A stretch of 8,053 nucleotides of DNA from JAVVSR01 sp964604875. Its GTDB lineage: Bacteria > Bacillota > Clostridia > Christensenellales > CAG-917. Below are positions 1-5,606 of the stretch, piece after piece (the first letter of the stretch is position 1; every line of letters starts with the position of its first letter). Made by a program: the position numbers and the translations under genes. The stretch lies in contig CAZSAC010000058.1 of assembly GCA_964604875.1 (NCBI GenBank), forward strand, positions 1 to 8,053. Direction: 5' to 3'. The notes beneath the pieces were generated by a model. That model was given only the letters and a program-made list of their open reading frames with translations, had not been told where the DNA came from and did not search any database.

Positions 1-94
1 AAAGCCTGCTGTAAGGGCAACCGAAAAAGTAGGCAGAAACGACCCGTGTCCTTGCGGAAGCGGAAAAAAATATAAGAACTGTTGCGGGAAATAA
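1..94 (+). CDS. secA: SecA preprotein translocase ATPase, C-terminal end (partial)
   Basis: Only the last 30 codons are present (reading frame from base 2, stop TAA at 92-94); the gene enters from the left edge. The tail reads VGRNDPCPCGSGKKYKNCCGK, the C-terminal zinc-binding motif of SecA (C-x-C-x8-C-C), preceded by the short basic linker typical of that protein. In SecA this tail binds zinc and contacts SecB or the ribosome while the motor domain drives proteins through SecYEG. The same SEC-C motif also occurs in unrelated small proteins, but secA directly upstream of prfB is a common Bacillota arrangement, which decides the call. The fourth ligand is Cys rather than His; both occur in the family. 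The prfB start follows after one base. Confidence 0.9.
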   Translation, partial: KPAVRATEKVGRNDPCPCGSGKKYKNCCGK

Positions 95-95
95 T

Positions 96-1193
96 ATGGT
101 AGATTTTTTAGAGCAAAAAAATACGTTGAACGAATTGTCCGCAACGCTTAAGACTGCGTCCGAGGCAATAGATTTAAATGATATTTTAAACAAAATAGAC
201 ACCCTGACAAAAGAACAGCACGCAGAGGGATTTTGGGAGGATTTAGACAACGCTCAAAAAGTTAATAAAGAGCTAAAAATTCTTGAAAGCAAGCGTGACC
301 GTATCAAAAAATTGAAAAACTCAATAGAAGACGTAAGGGTATTAATCGAACTCTCTGAAGAGGGGGACGATACGTCTGAATTGGAAAACATTAATGACGA
401 AATAGGGGTTTTAAGTGATAAAATTGAAAGATTAAGGCTTGAAACCTTGCTTAGAGGAAAATACGACCACCTAAATGCAATCCTAACGCTGCACGCAGGG
501 GCAGGCGGTACAGAGGCGCAGGACTGGGTGAGTATGCTGTATCGTATGTATACGCGCTATCTTGAGAGGAACGGCTATGGTGTCAAAGAATTGGATTTAT
601 TAGACGGCGACGAGGCGGGCATTAAAAGCGTGACATTTATCGCAGAGGGCGAAAACGCTTACGGCTATTTAAAGGCGGAAAAAGGTATTCACCGTTTAGT
701 GCGTATTTCGCCGTTTGACAGCAACAGCAGACGGCATACGTCCTTTGCAAGCTTAGAGGTTATGCCCGAAATCGAGAGCGACGACGAAATTAAAATCAAT
801 CCCGAGGAGCTGAAGGTTGATACCTACAGAAGCAGCGGAGCCGGCGGACAACACGTCAATAAAACCGAAAGCGCAATTAGAATTACGCATATTCCAAGTG
901 GCATTGTCGTTTCCTGTCAGACGGAAAGAAGCCAAATTCAAAATCGTGAAACCGCAATGAAAATGCTGAAATCCAAGCTTATCGAAAAGAAAGAAAGAGA
1001 ACAAATGGAAGAGGCTAATTCAATCAAAGGCGACCTCAAAAAAATTGAGTGGGGAAGTCAAATCCGCTCGTATGTTTTCTGTCCGTATACGATGGTGAAA
1101 GACCATAGAACCAATTTTGAAACGGGCAACGTGCAGGCGGTTATGGACGGGTATATAGATGATTTTATCATTGAATATCTAAAGAGAAGCTAA
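96..1193 (+). CDS. prfB: Peptide chain release factor 2 (RF2), uninterrupted frame
   Basis: RF2 recognises UAA and UGA in the ribosomal A site and triggers hydrolysis of peptidyl-tRNA. The 365-residue product matches full-length RF2. An N-terminal helical domain covers about residues 1-110. The stop-codon recognition region carries the RF2-specific SPF tripeptide at 205-207 (RF1 has PxT), and the catalytic GGQ loop is at 250-252 (SSGAGGQHVNKTESAIRITH). The C-terminal part contains the WGSQIRSYV motif (319-327). Unlike most prfB genes it has no in-frame UGA and no CUU-UGA-C slippery site: codons 25-26, where E. coli has the frameshift, read ATA GAT, so the protein is made from one frame. The ATG lies 1 nt after the secA stop with only a weak purine-rich Shine-Dalgarno (about 84-90), suggesting coupling to secA. 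The stop TAA shares its last base with the tsaD start. Confidence 0.97.
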   Translation: MVDFLEQKNTLNELSATLKTASEAIDLNDILNKIDTLTKEQHAEGFWEDLDNAQKVNKELKILESKRDRIKKLKNSIEDVRVLIELSEEGDDTSELENINDEIGVLSDKIERLRLETLLRGKYDHLNAILTLHAGAGGTEAQDWVSMLYRMYTRYLERNGYGVKELDLLDGDEAGIKSVTFIAEGENAYGYLKAEKGIHRLVRISPFDSNSRRHTSFASLEVMPEIESDDEIKINPEELKVDTYRSSGAGGQHVNKTESAIRITHIPSGIVVSCQTERSQIQNRETAMKMLKSKLIEKKEREQMEEANSIKGDLKKIEWGSQIRSYVFCPYTMVKDHRTNFETGNVQAVMDGYIDDFIIEYLKRS

Positions 1194-2254
1194 TGTATAA
1201 GGATATTGCAAAAGAGAAACTGGAAAAGCTCAAAAACAGAGACGATTTTCTGATTTTGGCAATCGAAAGCAGCTGTGATGAAACTTCTGTCGCCGTAACT
1301 CGCGGGAGAGAGGTTTTGTCGTGCGCTATTGCCTCTCAAATTGAAATACATCGCCGATTTGGCGGAGTGGTACCTGAAATTGCAAGCAGAAATCATATTT
1401 GCGCCATAGACAATATGGTGGAGGAGGCTTTGGCTGAAGCGCAGGTTTCGATAGACGATATTTCCGCCGTTGCGGTGACTTACGGCGCGGGGCTTTTGGG
1501 CGCGCTGTTGGTGGGCGTATCATACGCAAAGGCGTTGGCGTTTGCAAAAGAGCTACCCTTGATTGCCGTCAGCCATATAAAAGGGCATATCGCAGCAAAT
1601 TATATTGCAGATACAAAGCTTGAGCCGCCATATTTATGCGTTTTGGCAAGCGGAGGGCATACGGCGATAGTTGACGTAACTTCCTATAACGAGTTTAAAG
1701 TTTTGGGTTCAACCGCCGACGACGCCGTGGGCGAGGCCTTCGACAAGGTGGCAAGGGTTTTGGGTTTGCCGTATCCCGGTGGCCCCGAAATTCAAAAGCT
1801 TGCCGAAAAAGGAAAATGCTCGATTGAGTTTCCTAGGGCGTTTAGGCGCGACGACACCTTGGATTTCAGCTACAGCGGTTTAAAAACGGCGGTAATAAAT
1901 TATATCCATACGGCGGAAATGAAGGGTGAGACCATAAATTGCGCCGACGTTGCGTGCTCGTTTCAAGAGGCGGCTACAGCTGTATTGGCAAACAACGCAG
2001 AGCGCGCGTTGCAAAGAACAGGCTATAAAACGTTGGTAATTGCAGGCGGTGTAGCGGCGAACAAAAAACTGAGGGAAAAGCTGGATGAGCTTGGCGAAAA
2101 ACTGGAGATTAAGGTAGAATATCCGCCGATTCGTCTGTGCACGGATAATGCGGCGATGATAGGAGTTGCGGGTTATATTTTGATAAAATCGGGGGCGGCT
2201 GCGTCGGCGTTATCGCTGGACGCTTGCGCGTCTGTGGAAATCGAGGAGAAATAA
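1193..2254 (+). CDS. tsaD: tRNA N6-adenosine threonylcarbamoyltransferase TsaD
   Basis: TsaD (YgjD/Kae1/Gcp family) transfers the threonylcarbamoyl group from TC-AMP to A37 of tRNAs that read ANN codons, together with TsaB and TsaE; those partners are not in this window. The 353-residue protein has the ASKHA-fold start IESSCDETSVAV (25-36), the metal-binding HIKGH (His128, His132), the SGGH nucleotide loop (153-156), the STADDAVGEAFDKVARVLG block (173-191), and a late metal-ligand Asp318 in CTDNAAM. These are the three metal ligands known in E. coli TsaD. There is an N-terminal extension of about 18-20 charged residues before the usual family start. It is kept because the ATG forms a TAATG overlap with prfB, has a weak AAAGAGAAG upstream, and no better start with a ribosome site is visible downstream. 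Older annotations calling it a glycoprotease are incorrect. Confidence 0.96.
   Translation: MYKDIAKEKLEKLKNRDDFLILAIESSCDETSVAVTRGREVLSCAIASQIEIHRRFGGVVPEIASRNHICAIDNMVEEALAEAQVSIDDISAVAVTYGAGLLGALLVGVSYAKALAFAKELPLIAVSHIKGHIAANYIADTKLEPPYLCVLASGGHTAIVDVTSYNEFKVLGSTADDAVGEAFDKVARVLGLPYPGGPEIQKLAEKGKCSIEFPRAFRRDDTLDFSYSGLKTAVINYIHTAEMKGETINCADVACSFQEAATAVLANNAERALQRTGYKTLVIAGGVAANKKLREKLDELGEKLEIKVEYPPIRLCTDNAAMIGVAGYILIKSGAAASALSLDACASVEIEEK
2243..2248 (+). promoter_or_regulatory. Ribosome binding site fixing the start of the aldo/keto reductase
   Basis: GAGGAG inside the last codons of tsaD lies 8 nt before the ATG at 2257. The frame is open further upstream to a TTG at 2224, but that start has no ribosome site and would add 11 residues foreign to the family. 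The ATG at 2257, 2 nt after the tsaD stop, is therefore chosen. Confidence 0.8.
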
Positions 2255-2256
2255 CT

Positions 2257-3444
2257 ATGGAATATCGTGAGAATATCAAAAACAAAGATACGCTTTCTGC
2301 GTTGGGCTTTGGCGCAATGCGCTTGCCCAGAGATAAAAAGAAGAATATCGACGAGGCGGAAGCGATAAGGATAATTCGGCTTGCGTACGACAACGGCGTG
2401 AATTATTTTGATACCGCCTATATATATGACAACGGCAGAAGCGAAGAAGTATTAGGCAAGGCGATAGCTCCGTTTAGAGAAAAAATCAAGATTGCCACAA
2501 AACTGCCGTTACGAGGGATAAAAATGTACGAGGATTTTGATAAGCTGTTTTACACTTCTTTAAAGCGGTTGGATACTACATATATAGATTATTATTTAAT
2601 CCACTGTATAATAAGTTATGATCAATATAGCTTTATAAAAAGTTTGGGCTTGGACAAATGGATTAAAGAGAAAAAAGAAAAAGGCGAAATAAAAAACATC
2701 GGCTTCAGCTTCCACGGCACGTGCGACGACTTTATCAAGGTGGTAGACAGCTATGACTGGGAGTTTTGCCAAATCCAATACAACTATTTCGATACGAATT
2801 TTCAAGCGGGAACAAGAGGCTTGAAATACGCAAACGAAAAAGGCTTGCCCGTGATTATTATGGAGCCGCTTAGGGGCGGAGCTTTAGTCAATAAGTTGCC
2901 CGAGACTGCAAAGAAAGAGTTTAAGACGATAAATCCCGACCGCTCATACGCCGAGTGGGGCTTGAGATGGCTTTACGACCAAAAGGAAATCACCACGGTT
3001 TTGTCGGGTATGGGCAGTGAAGAGATGGTGCTTGGAAATATTAAAACAGCTTCCACGGCAACGGTGGGTTGTTTGACCGAAGAAGAACGGGCGGTTTATC
3101 CAAAGGTTTGTCAAGCAATATCTAGGGGAAATTTTGTGCCGTGTACGGGATGCGCGTATTGTATGCCTTGTCCAAAGGGCGTAAATATACCGGCGTGTTT
3201 TTCGGCGTACAACAGCAAAAAAAGCGTGAATTATTTTCAAAGCATAGGCAATTACGTCAGTTCTGTCGGAGGAATTACGTCCGCGCCCGGCTTTGCAAGT
3301 AACTGTGTTGAGTGCCACGCTTGCGAAAAAAAATGTCCTCAAAACATTAAAATCAGCGCTGAACTTAAAAAAGTTAAAAAAAGTTTTGAAATTCCTTTAA
3401 TGAAACCTATTATAAAACTTGTCAAAAAGCTTGGAAAGTTATAG
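2257..3444 (+). CDS. Aldo/keto reductase with C-terminal [4Fe-4S] ferredoxin-like domain
   Basis: A 395-residue predicted cytoplasmic oxidoreductase. Residues about 10-270 form an aldo/keto reductase barrel: it opens with LSALGFGAMRLP, and the catalytic tetrad is visible as Asp52 (FDTA), Tyr57, Lys82 (IATK) and His116 (YLIH). The region around 250-262 (SGMGSEEMVLGNI) matches the family's late cofactor-binding segment. Residues 290-365 add two four-cysteine motifs: Cys296/299/302/305 (CTGCAYCMPCPKGVNIP) and Cys350/353/356/360 (CVECHACEKKCP), the second a textbook 4Fe-4S spacing. This architecture is the COG1453-type iron-sulfur AKR common in anaerobic Bacillota. The natural substrate is unknown; electron exchange between NAD(P)H, the Fe-S clusters and a carbonyl is inferred. 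It sits 2 nt after tsaD with a good ribosome site and ends in TAG with a basic Lys-rich tail. Confidence 0.9.
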   Translation: MEYRENIKNKDTLSALGFGAMRLPRDKKKNIDEAEAIRIIRLAYDNGVNYFDTAYIYDNGRSEEVLGKAIAPFREKIKIATKLPLRGIKMYEDFDKLFYTSLKRLDTTYIDYYLIHCIISYDQYSFIKSLGLDKWIKEKKEKGEIKNIGFSFHGTCDDFIKVVDSYDWEFCQIQYNYFDTNFQAGTRGLKYANEKGLPVIIMEPLRGGALVNKLPETAKKEFKTINPDRSYAEWGLRWLYDQKEITTVLSGMGSEEMVLGNIKTASTATVGCLTEEERAVYPKVCQAISRGNFVPCTGCAYCMPCPKGVNIPACFSAYNSKKSVNYFQSIGNYVSSVGGITSAPGFASNCVECHACEKKCPQNIKISAELKKVKKSFEIPLMKPIIKLVKKLGKL

Positions 3445-3456
3445 AATTACTGCATA

Positions 3457-4149
3457 ATGAGAGATTACGAAATCAGAGGAAACATAGTCGAGGTAGAGCA
3501 CGAAGGCAAAACCTATAAGGTTGTAAATTACAGCAAACCTGAGGAATACGCAAACGCCATCTCTCACGGGGCGGCGGCGTTAATCTATCTACTGGCGATG
3601 GTAGCGCTGATTTATGCGTACAGAGATTATCCCAGAGGCATAATAGCCGTTATACTTCAATGTCTTTCCGCCATACTTGTTTTTGGGGTGTCGGCGGTAT
3701 ATCACTTAGTGGACAATATTGCGGCAAAGGCGGTTTGGAGAAAAATCGACCACAGTACGGTTCCGTTTTTGGTGATGGGCTGTAGCGCAGGGATATGCTT
3801 GTGTCTGTCGAACTATACTTATAACTACATAGCAATCGGCGCGAGCTTTGCGTTGTCGGTTTCGGGCATAGTGATGAATTTTATGGGCGTAGACAGATTT
3901 AAGGTGCCGACGATGATAATCAATTTCGTTATTGGTGTGTTGCTGTTTGGAGTATTTATGCTCAACCGCGCTTTAATTACATACGAAATCGGCGCAGCCT
4001 ATGCGCTAGGGACAATACTTTGCATAGGAAGCTCGATATTGTTTGGGATAAAAATAAAGTTTATGCATTTTATTTTTCATTTGGGAGTGGTTGCGGGGAC
4101 GTTGCTGTTTTTGGTTGCGACGATTCTCATAATACGCGGGGCGATTTAA
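3457..4149 (+). CDS. Hemolysin III / PAQR family seven-helix membrane protein
   Basis: A 230-residue integral membrane protein with a soluble, charged N-terminal segment (about 1-34) and seven hydrophobic helices at roughly 36-54, 62-84, 101-117, 123-143, 150-168, 178-197 and 207-228. Family marks are ISHG (36-39), SAVYH (Ser79, His83), Asp98 in RKIDH, and HFIFH (His204, His208). Ser, Asp and three His are the metal-site residues known from adiponectin receptors, so the metal centre looks intact. The segment after Asp98 (STVPFLVMGCSAGIC) departs from the usual YxLIAGTYTP-like consensus. Function in bacteria is poorly defined; despite the name, haemolysis is not established for most members, and a membrane-lipid homeostasis role (TrhA-like) is possible. 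The ATG lies 12 nt after the reductase stop and lacks a clear Shine-Dalgarno, so it may depend on reinitiation. It is the last gene before the 228-nt gap. Confidence 0.88.
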   Translation: MRDYEIRGNIVEVEHEGKTYKVVNYSKPEEYANAISHGAAALIYLLAMVALIYAYRDYPRGIIAVILQCLSAILVFGVSAVYHLVDNIAAKAVWRKIDHSTVPFLVMGCSAGICLCLSNYTYNYIAIGASFALSVSGIVMNFMGVDRFKVPTMIINFVIGVLLFGVFMLNRALITYEIGAAYALGTILCIGSSILFGIKIKFMHFIFHLGVVAGTLLFLVATILIIRGAI

Positions 4150-4248
4150 TAGTTTTACATCCGCCCGATATAGCATATTTAAATAATGCCGTAAAGAATT
4201 TTGCCTAAGTTTGTAAAATATAGTTCCTAAACCGTGATTATACGTCGA

Positions 4249-4304
4249 AAAAATCTAAAAATTTTAATAAAAATACCGTTTTTCCTTTGACATATTAGAT
4301 TTTT
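4249..4304. repeat. 10-bp perfect inverted repeat spanning the str promoter -35 region
   Basis: AAAAATCTAA at 4249-4258 is the exact reverse complement of TTAGATTTTT at 4295-4304, with 36 nt between. The right arm falls in the -35/-10 spacer and the left arm upstream of the -35. In such AT-rich DNA a match of this length could arise by chance. Together with the A-tracts at 4248-4253, 4257-4261 and 4270-4274 it could be curved UP-element DNA or a regulator site. Confidence 0.35.
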
Positions 4305-4315
4305 ATTGCTAAGAT
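4287..4315 (+). promoter_or_regulatory. Predicted SigA/sigma-70 promoter of the str operon
   Basis: A perfect -35 TTGACA (4287-4292) is separated by 17 nt from TAAGAT (4310-4315), a 4-of-6 match to TATAAT. AT-rich DNA with A-tracts lies just upstream and would suit an UP element, as expected for a highly expressed ribosomal operon. The start of transcription should be near 4322, giving a leader of about 56 nt before rplGB. Confidence 0.75.
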
Positions 4316-4322
4316 ATTATGG

Positions 4323-4341
4323 CTTGTAGTATGCCTACAAG
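4323..4341 (+). promoter_or_regulatory. Perfect 7-bp hairpin at the predicted 5' end of the str mRNA
   Basis: CTTGTAG (4323-4329) and CTACAAG (4335-4341) are exact reverse complements around a 5-nt loop TATGC, extendable by one G-U pair. With the start predicted near 4322, the transcript would begin with this stem. No T-run follows, so it is not a terminator. A 5' stabilising stem or a protein/operator site are the plausible roles. Confidence 0.6.
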
Positions 4342-4377
4342 TAAGTTATCCAATACTTTAAATTAAGGATTTAAGAG

Positions 4378-4632
4378 ATGATAGAAAGCAATTTACTTGA
4401 AGCTATTGTTAATTCGGAAAAGGTAGTGGGTATAAAGCAAGTGCTAAAAGGCATTGAAAACGCTACGATTAAGTGTGTAGTTGTGGCTGACGATGCAGAC
4501 GGTTTTATCAAAAGGCAAGTTATTGAATTCGCTAAGGAAAGAAACGTGCAGATTGCAACGGTTTCCGAGAAGGAACTTTTAGGCAAGGCGTGCAAAATTG
4601 ACGTGGCGGCTGCGGTAGTCGGACTTTTATAA
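4378..4632 (+). CDS. rplGB: L7Ae/YbxF-family ribosomal protein (K-turn RNA binding)
   Basis: An 84-residue protein of the L7Ae/L30e/S12e/Gadd45 family. It is called from VVGIKQVLKGIENATIKCVVVADDAD (residues 16-41), which holds the G-x-K-Q RNA-contact helix and the central strand, followed by the C-terminal ELLGKACKIDVAAAVVGLL, close to the family LGxACGIDV signature but with Lys73 in place of Gly. B. subtilis YbxF (RplGB) binds K-turn RNA and is encoded immediately before rpsL, as here, so context supports the assignment. It is the first gene of the str operon. The ATG is preceded by AAGGA (4365-4369) at 8 nt spacing. Whether it is a stable ribosomal component or has another K-turn target is not known from the sequence. 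Confidence 0.9.
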   Translation: MIESNLLEAIVNSEKVVGIKQVLKGIENATIKCVVVADDADGFIKRQVIEFAKERNVQIATVSEKELLGKACKIDVAAAVVGLL

Positions 4633-4652
4633 ACCAAATATGCTTGGGTTTA
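4630..4652 (+). promoter_or_regulatory. Hairpin over the rplGB stop codon
   Basis: TAAACCAA (4630-4637, beginning at the stop codon) can pair with TTGGGTTTA (4644-4652) around ATATGC, giving about eight base pairs with one bulged G. It is not followed by a T-run, so it is probably not a terminator. It could be an RNA-processing or translation-tuning element between rplGB and rpsL. Confidence 0.4.
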
Positions 4653-4691
4653 TCTTCAGGGTTGCTGATAAGCTCATCCGAAAAATATTTC

Positions 4692-4698
4692 AGGAGGT
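4692..4698 (+). promoter_or_regulatory. Strong ribosome binding site of rpsL
   Basis: AGGAGGT lies 6 nt before the rpsL ATG. The flanking bases CAGGAGGTAAC recur exactly before rpsG, where the site is at 5105-5111. Confidence 0.85.
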
Positions 4699-4704
4699 AA
4701 CAAA

Positions 4705-5076
4705 ATGCCAACAATTAATCAGCTAATTAGGCAGGGTAGAGAGGCGCGTGTTAAAAAATCCGGCGCTCCTATAATGGACGCATGCCCACAAAAAAGAGGT
4801 GTGTGCTTGTCCGTTACGACAACTTCTCCCAAAAAGCCTAACTCTGCGCTTCGTAAAATCGCACGTGTTCGCTTGGTAAACGGTGAAGAGGGTACAATTT
4901 ATATCCCCGGTATCGGTCATAACTTGCAAGAGCACAGCGTGGTTTTGATTCGTGGCGGTAGAGTGCGTGATTTGCCTGGTGTTCGGTATCACATTATCCG
5001 TGGTGCTTTGGATACGTCGGGCGTTGCAAACCGCAGACAGGCTCGCTCCAAATATGGCGCAAAAAGGCCTAAATAA
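4705..5076 (+). CDS. rpsL: 30S ribosomal protein S12
   Basis: S12 sits at the decoding centre of the 30S subunit and controls proofreading. The 123-residue protein aligns to E. coli S12 without gaps. It keeps CPQKRGVC (27-34), PKKPNSALRK (42-51), GHNLQEHSVVLIRGGRV (71-87) and DLPGVRYH (89-96). Several normally invariant sites differ. The loop before Pro42 reads CLSVTTTS instead of the common CTRVYTTT, Glu61/Gly63 replace Phe/Val in NGFEV, and residue 88 (Met counted as 1) is Arg instead of Lys. Lys43, the other main streptomycin-resistance position, is retained. Arg88 is a known streptomycin-resistance substitution in E. coli and Mycobacterium tuberculosis, so reduced drug sensitivity is inferred. 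It is the second gene of the str operon, with a perfect AGGAGGT ribosome site. Confidence 0.97.
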   Translation: MPTINQLIRQGREARVKKSGAPIMDACPQKRGVCLSVTTTSPKKPNSALRKIARVRLVNGEEGTIYIPGIGHNLQEHSVVLIRGGRVRDLPGVRYHIIRGALDTSGVANRRQARSKYGAKRPK

Positions 5077-5078
5077 TT

Positions 5079-5090
5079 CGGATGATTCCG
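5079..5090 (+). promoter_or_regulatory. Small hairpin in the rpsL-rpsG spacer
   Basis: CGGA (5079-5082) pairs with TCCG (5087-5090) around the loop TGAT, two bases after the rpsL stop. In E. coli the rpsL-rpsG spacer RNA is the S7 autoregulatory target. Here the spacer is only 42 nt and the stem only 4 bp, so an equivalent role is speculative. Confidence 0.3.
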
Positions 5091-5118
5091 CAACCAATAA
5101 AAACAGGAGGTAACTAAA

Positions 5119-5589
5119 ATGCCAAGAAGAAGTGGTGTACCCAAACGTGACGTGTTGCCTGATCCGCAGTATAACAGCAAGGTTGTTACAAAACTTATCA
5201 ACCAAGTTATGTATGACGGAAAGAAAGGCACGGCAGAAAAAATCGTTTACGGTGCATTTGAAATCATAGAAAACAAATTAAATCAAAAAGCAATAGACGT
5301 TTTTACAAAGGCTTTGGAAAATATTATGCCAGCCGTTGAGGTAAAAGCAAGACGTGTCGGTGGTTCTACCTATCAAGTACCTATCGATATCAGACCTGAC
5401 AGACGTCAAACATTGGGCATTCGTTGGCTTACATTATATACCCGCAAGCGCAATGAAAAGACAATGGCAGAAAGACTTGCAGGTGAATTGATGGACGCAT
5501 TCAACAGCACAGGCGGAGCGTTCAAGAAGAAAGAAGAAACACATCGTATGGCAGAAGCCAATAAGGCATTTGCACATTATCGTTGGTAG
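5119..5589 (+). CDS. rpsG: 30S ribosomal protein S7
   Basis: S7 nucleates assembly of the 30S head by binding the 3' major domain of 16S rRNA and lies near the E site. The 156-residue length is the usual bacterial size. It opens with MPRRSGVPKRDVLPDPQYNS, carries the conserved ALENIMPAVEVKARRVGGSTYQVP block (residues 65-88) and RRQTLGIRWL (94-103), and ends in the EETHRMAEANKAFAHYRW tail that contacts the E-site tRNA region. The AGGAGGT ribosome site (5105-5111) is 7 nt before the ATG. The gene ends in TAG, 40 nt before fusA. In other bacteria S7 is the translational repressor of the str operon; no clear S7 target can be recognised here. Confidence 0.97.
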   Translation: MPRRSGVPKRDVLPDPQYNSKVVTKLINQVMYDGKKGTAEKIVYGAFEIIENKLNQKAIDVFTKALENIMPAVEVKARRVGGSTYQVPIDIRPDRRQTLGIRWLTLYTRKRNEKTMAERLAGELMDAFNSTGGAFKKKEETHRMAEANKAFAHYRW

Positions 5590-5606
5590 GCTAGATAAGG
5601 GGAGTC

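Larger units (their letters stand above)
4150..4377 (+). other. Intergenic region between the hemolysin III gene and the str operon
   Basis: This is the only long non-coding gap. It holds the str-operon promoter, a 10-bp spaced inverted repeat, a 7-bp hairpin and the rplGB ribosome site, listed separately. Its left third contains only weak dyads: GGGCG (4139-4143, over the stop codon) with CGCCC (4162-4166), and GCAT/ATGC around an ATTTAAAT palindrome (4173-4189). Neither is followed by a run of T, so I call no intrinsic terminator. Readthrough from the upstream genes, or Rho-dependent ending, remains possible. Confidence 0.6.

Noticed and set aside
96..200. A hidden RF2 frameshift with an additional upstream frame
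   Set aside because: The frame is continuous from the ATG and matches the E. coli protein residue for residue in length across the frameshift position, so no recoding is needed.
4139..4166. GGGCG/CGCCC dyad over the hemolysin III stop as a terminator
   Set aside because: The loop is 18 nt, the stem 5 bp and no T-run follows, so it does not meet the form of an intrinsic terminator.
4020..4208. Small plus-strand frame overlapping the end of the hemolysin III gene
   Set aside because: It is out of frame over two thirds of its length with a clear membrane protein, has no ribosome site, and the tail shows no family feature.
4723..5205. A 160-codon open frame on the minus strand across rpsL and the rpsG start
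   Set aside because: It lies entirely antisense to rpsL and the rpsG start, which have clear protein identity and ribosome sites. The translation has no recognisable domain and is the expected shadow of a biased coding strand.
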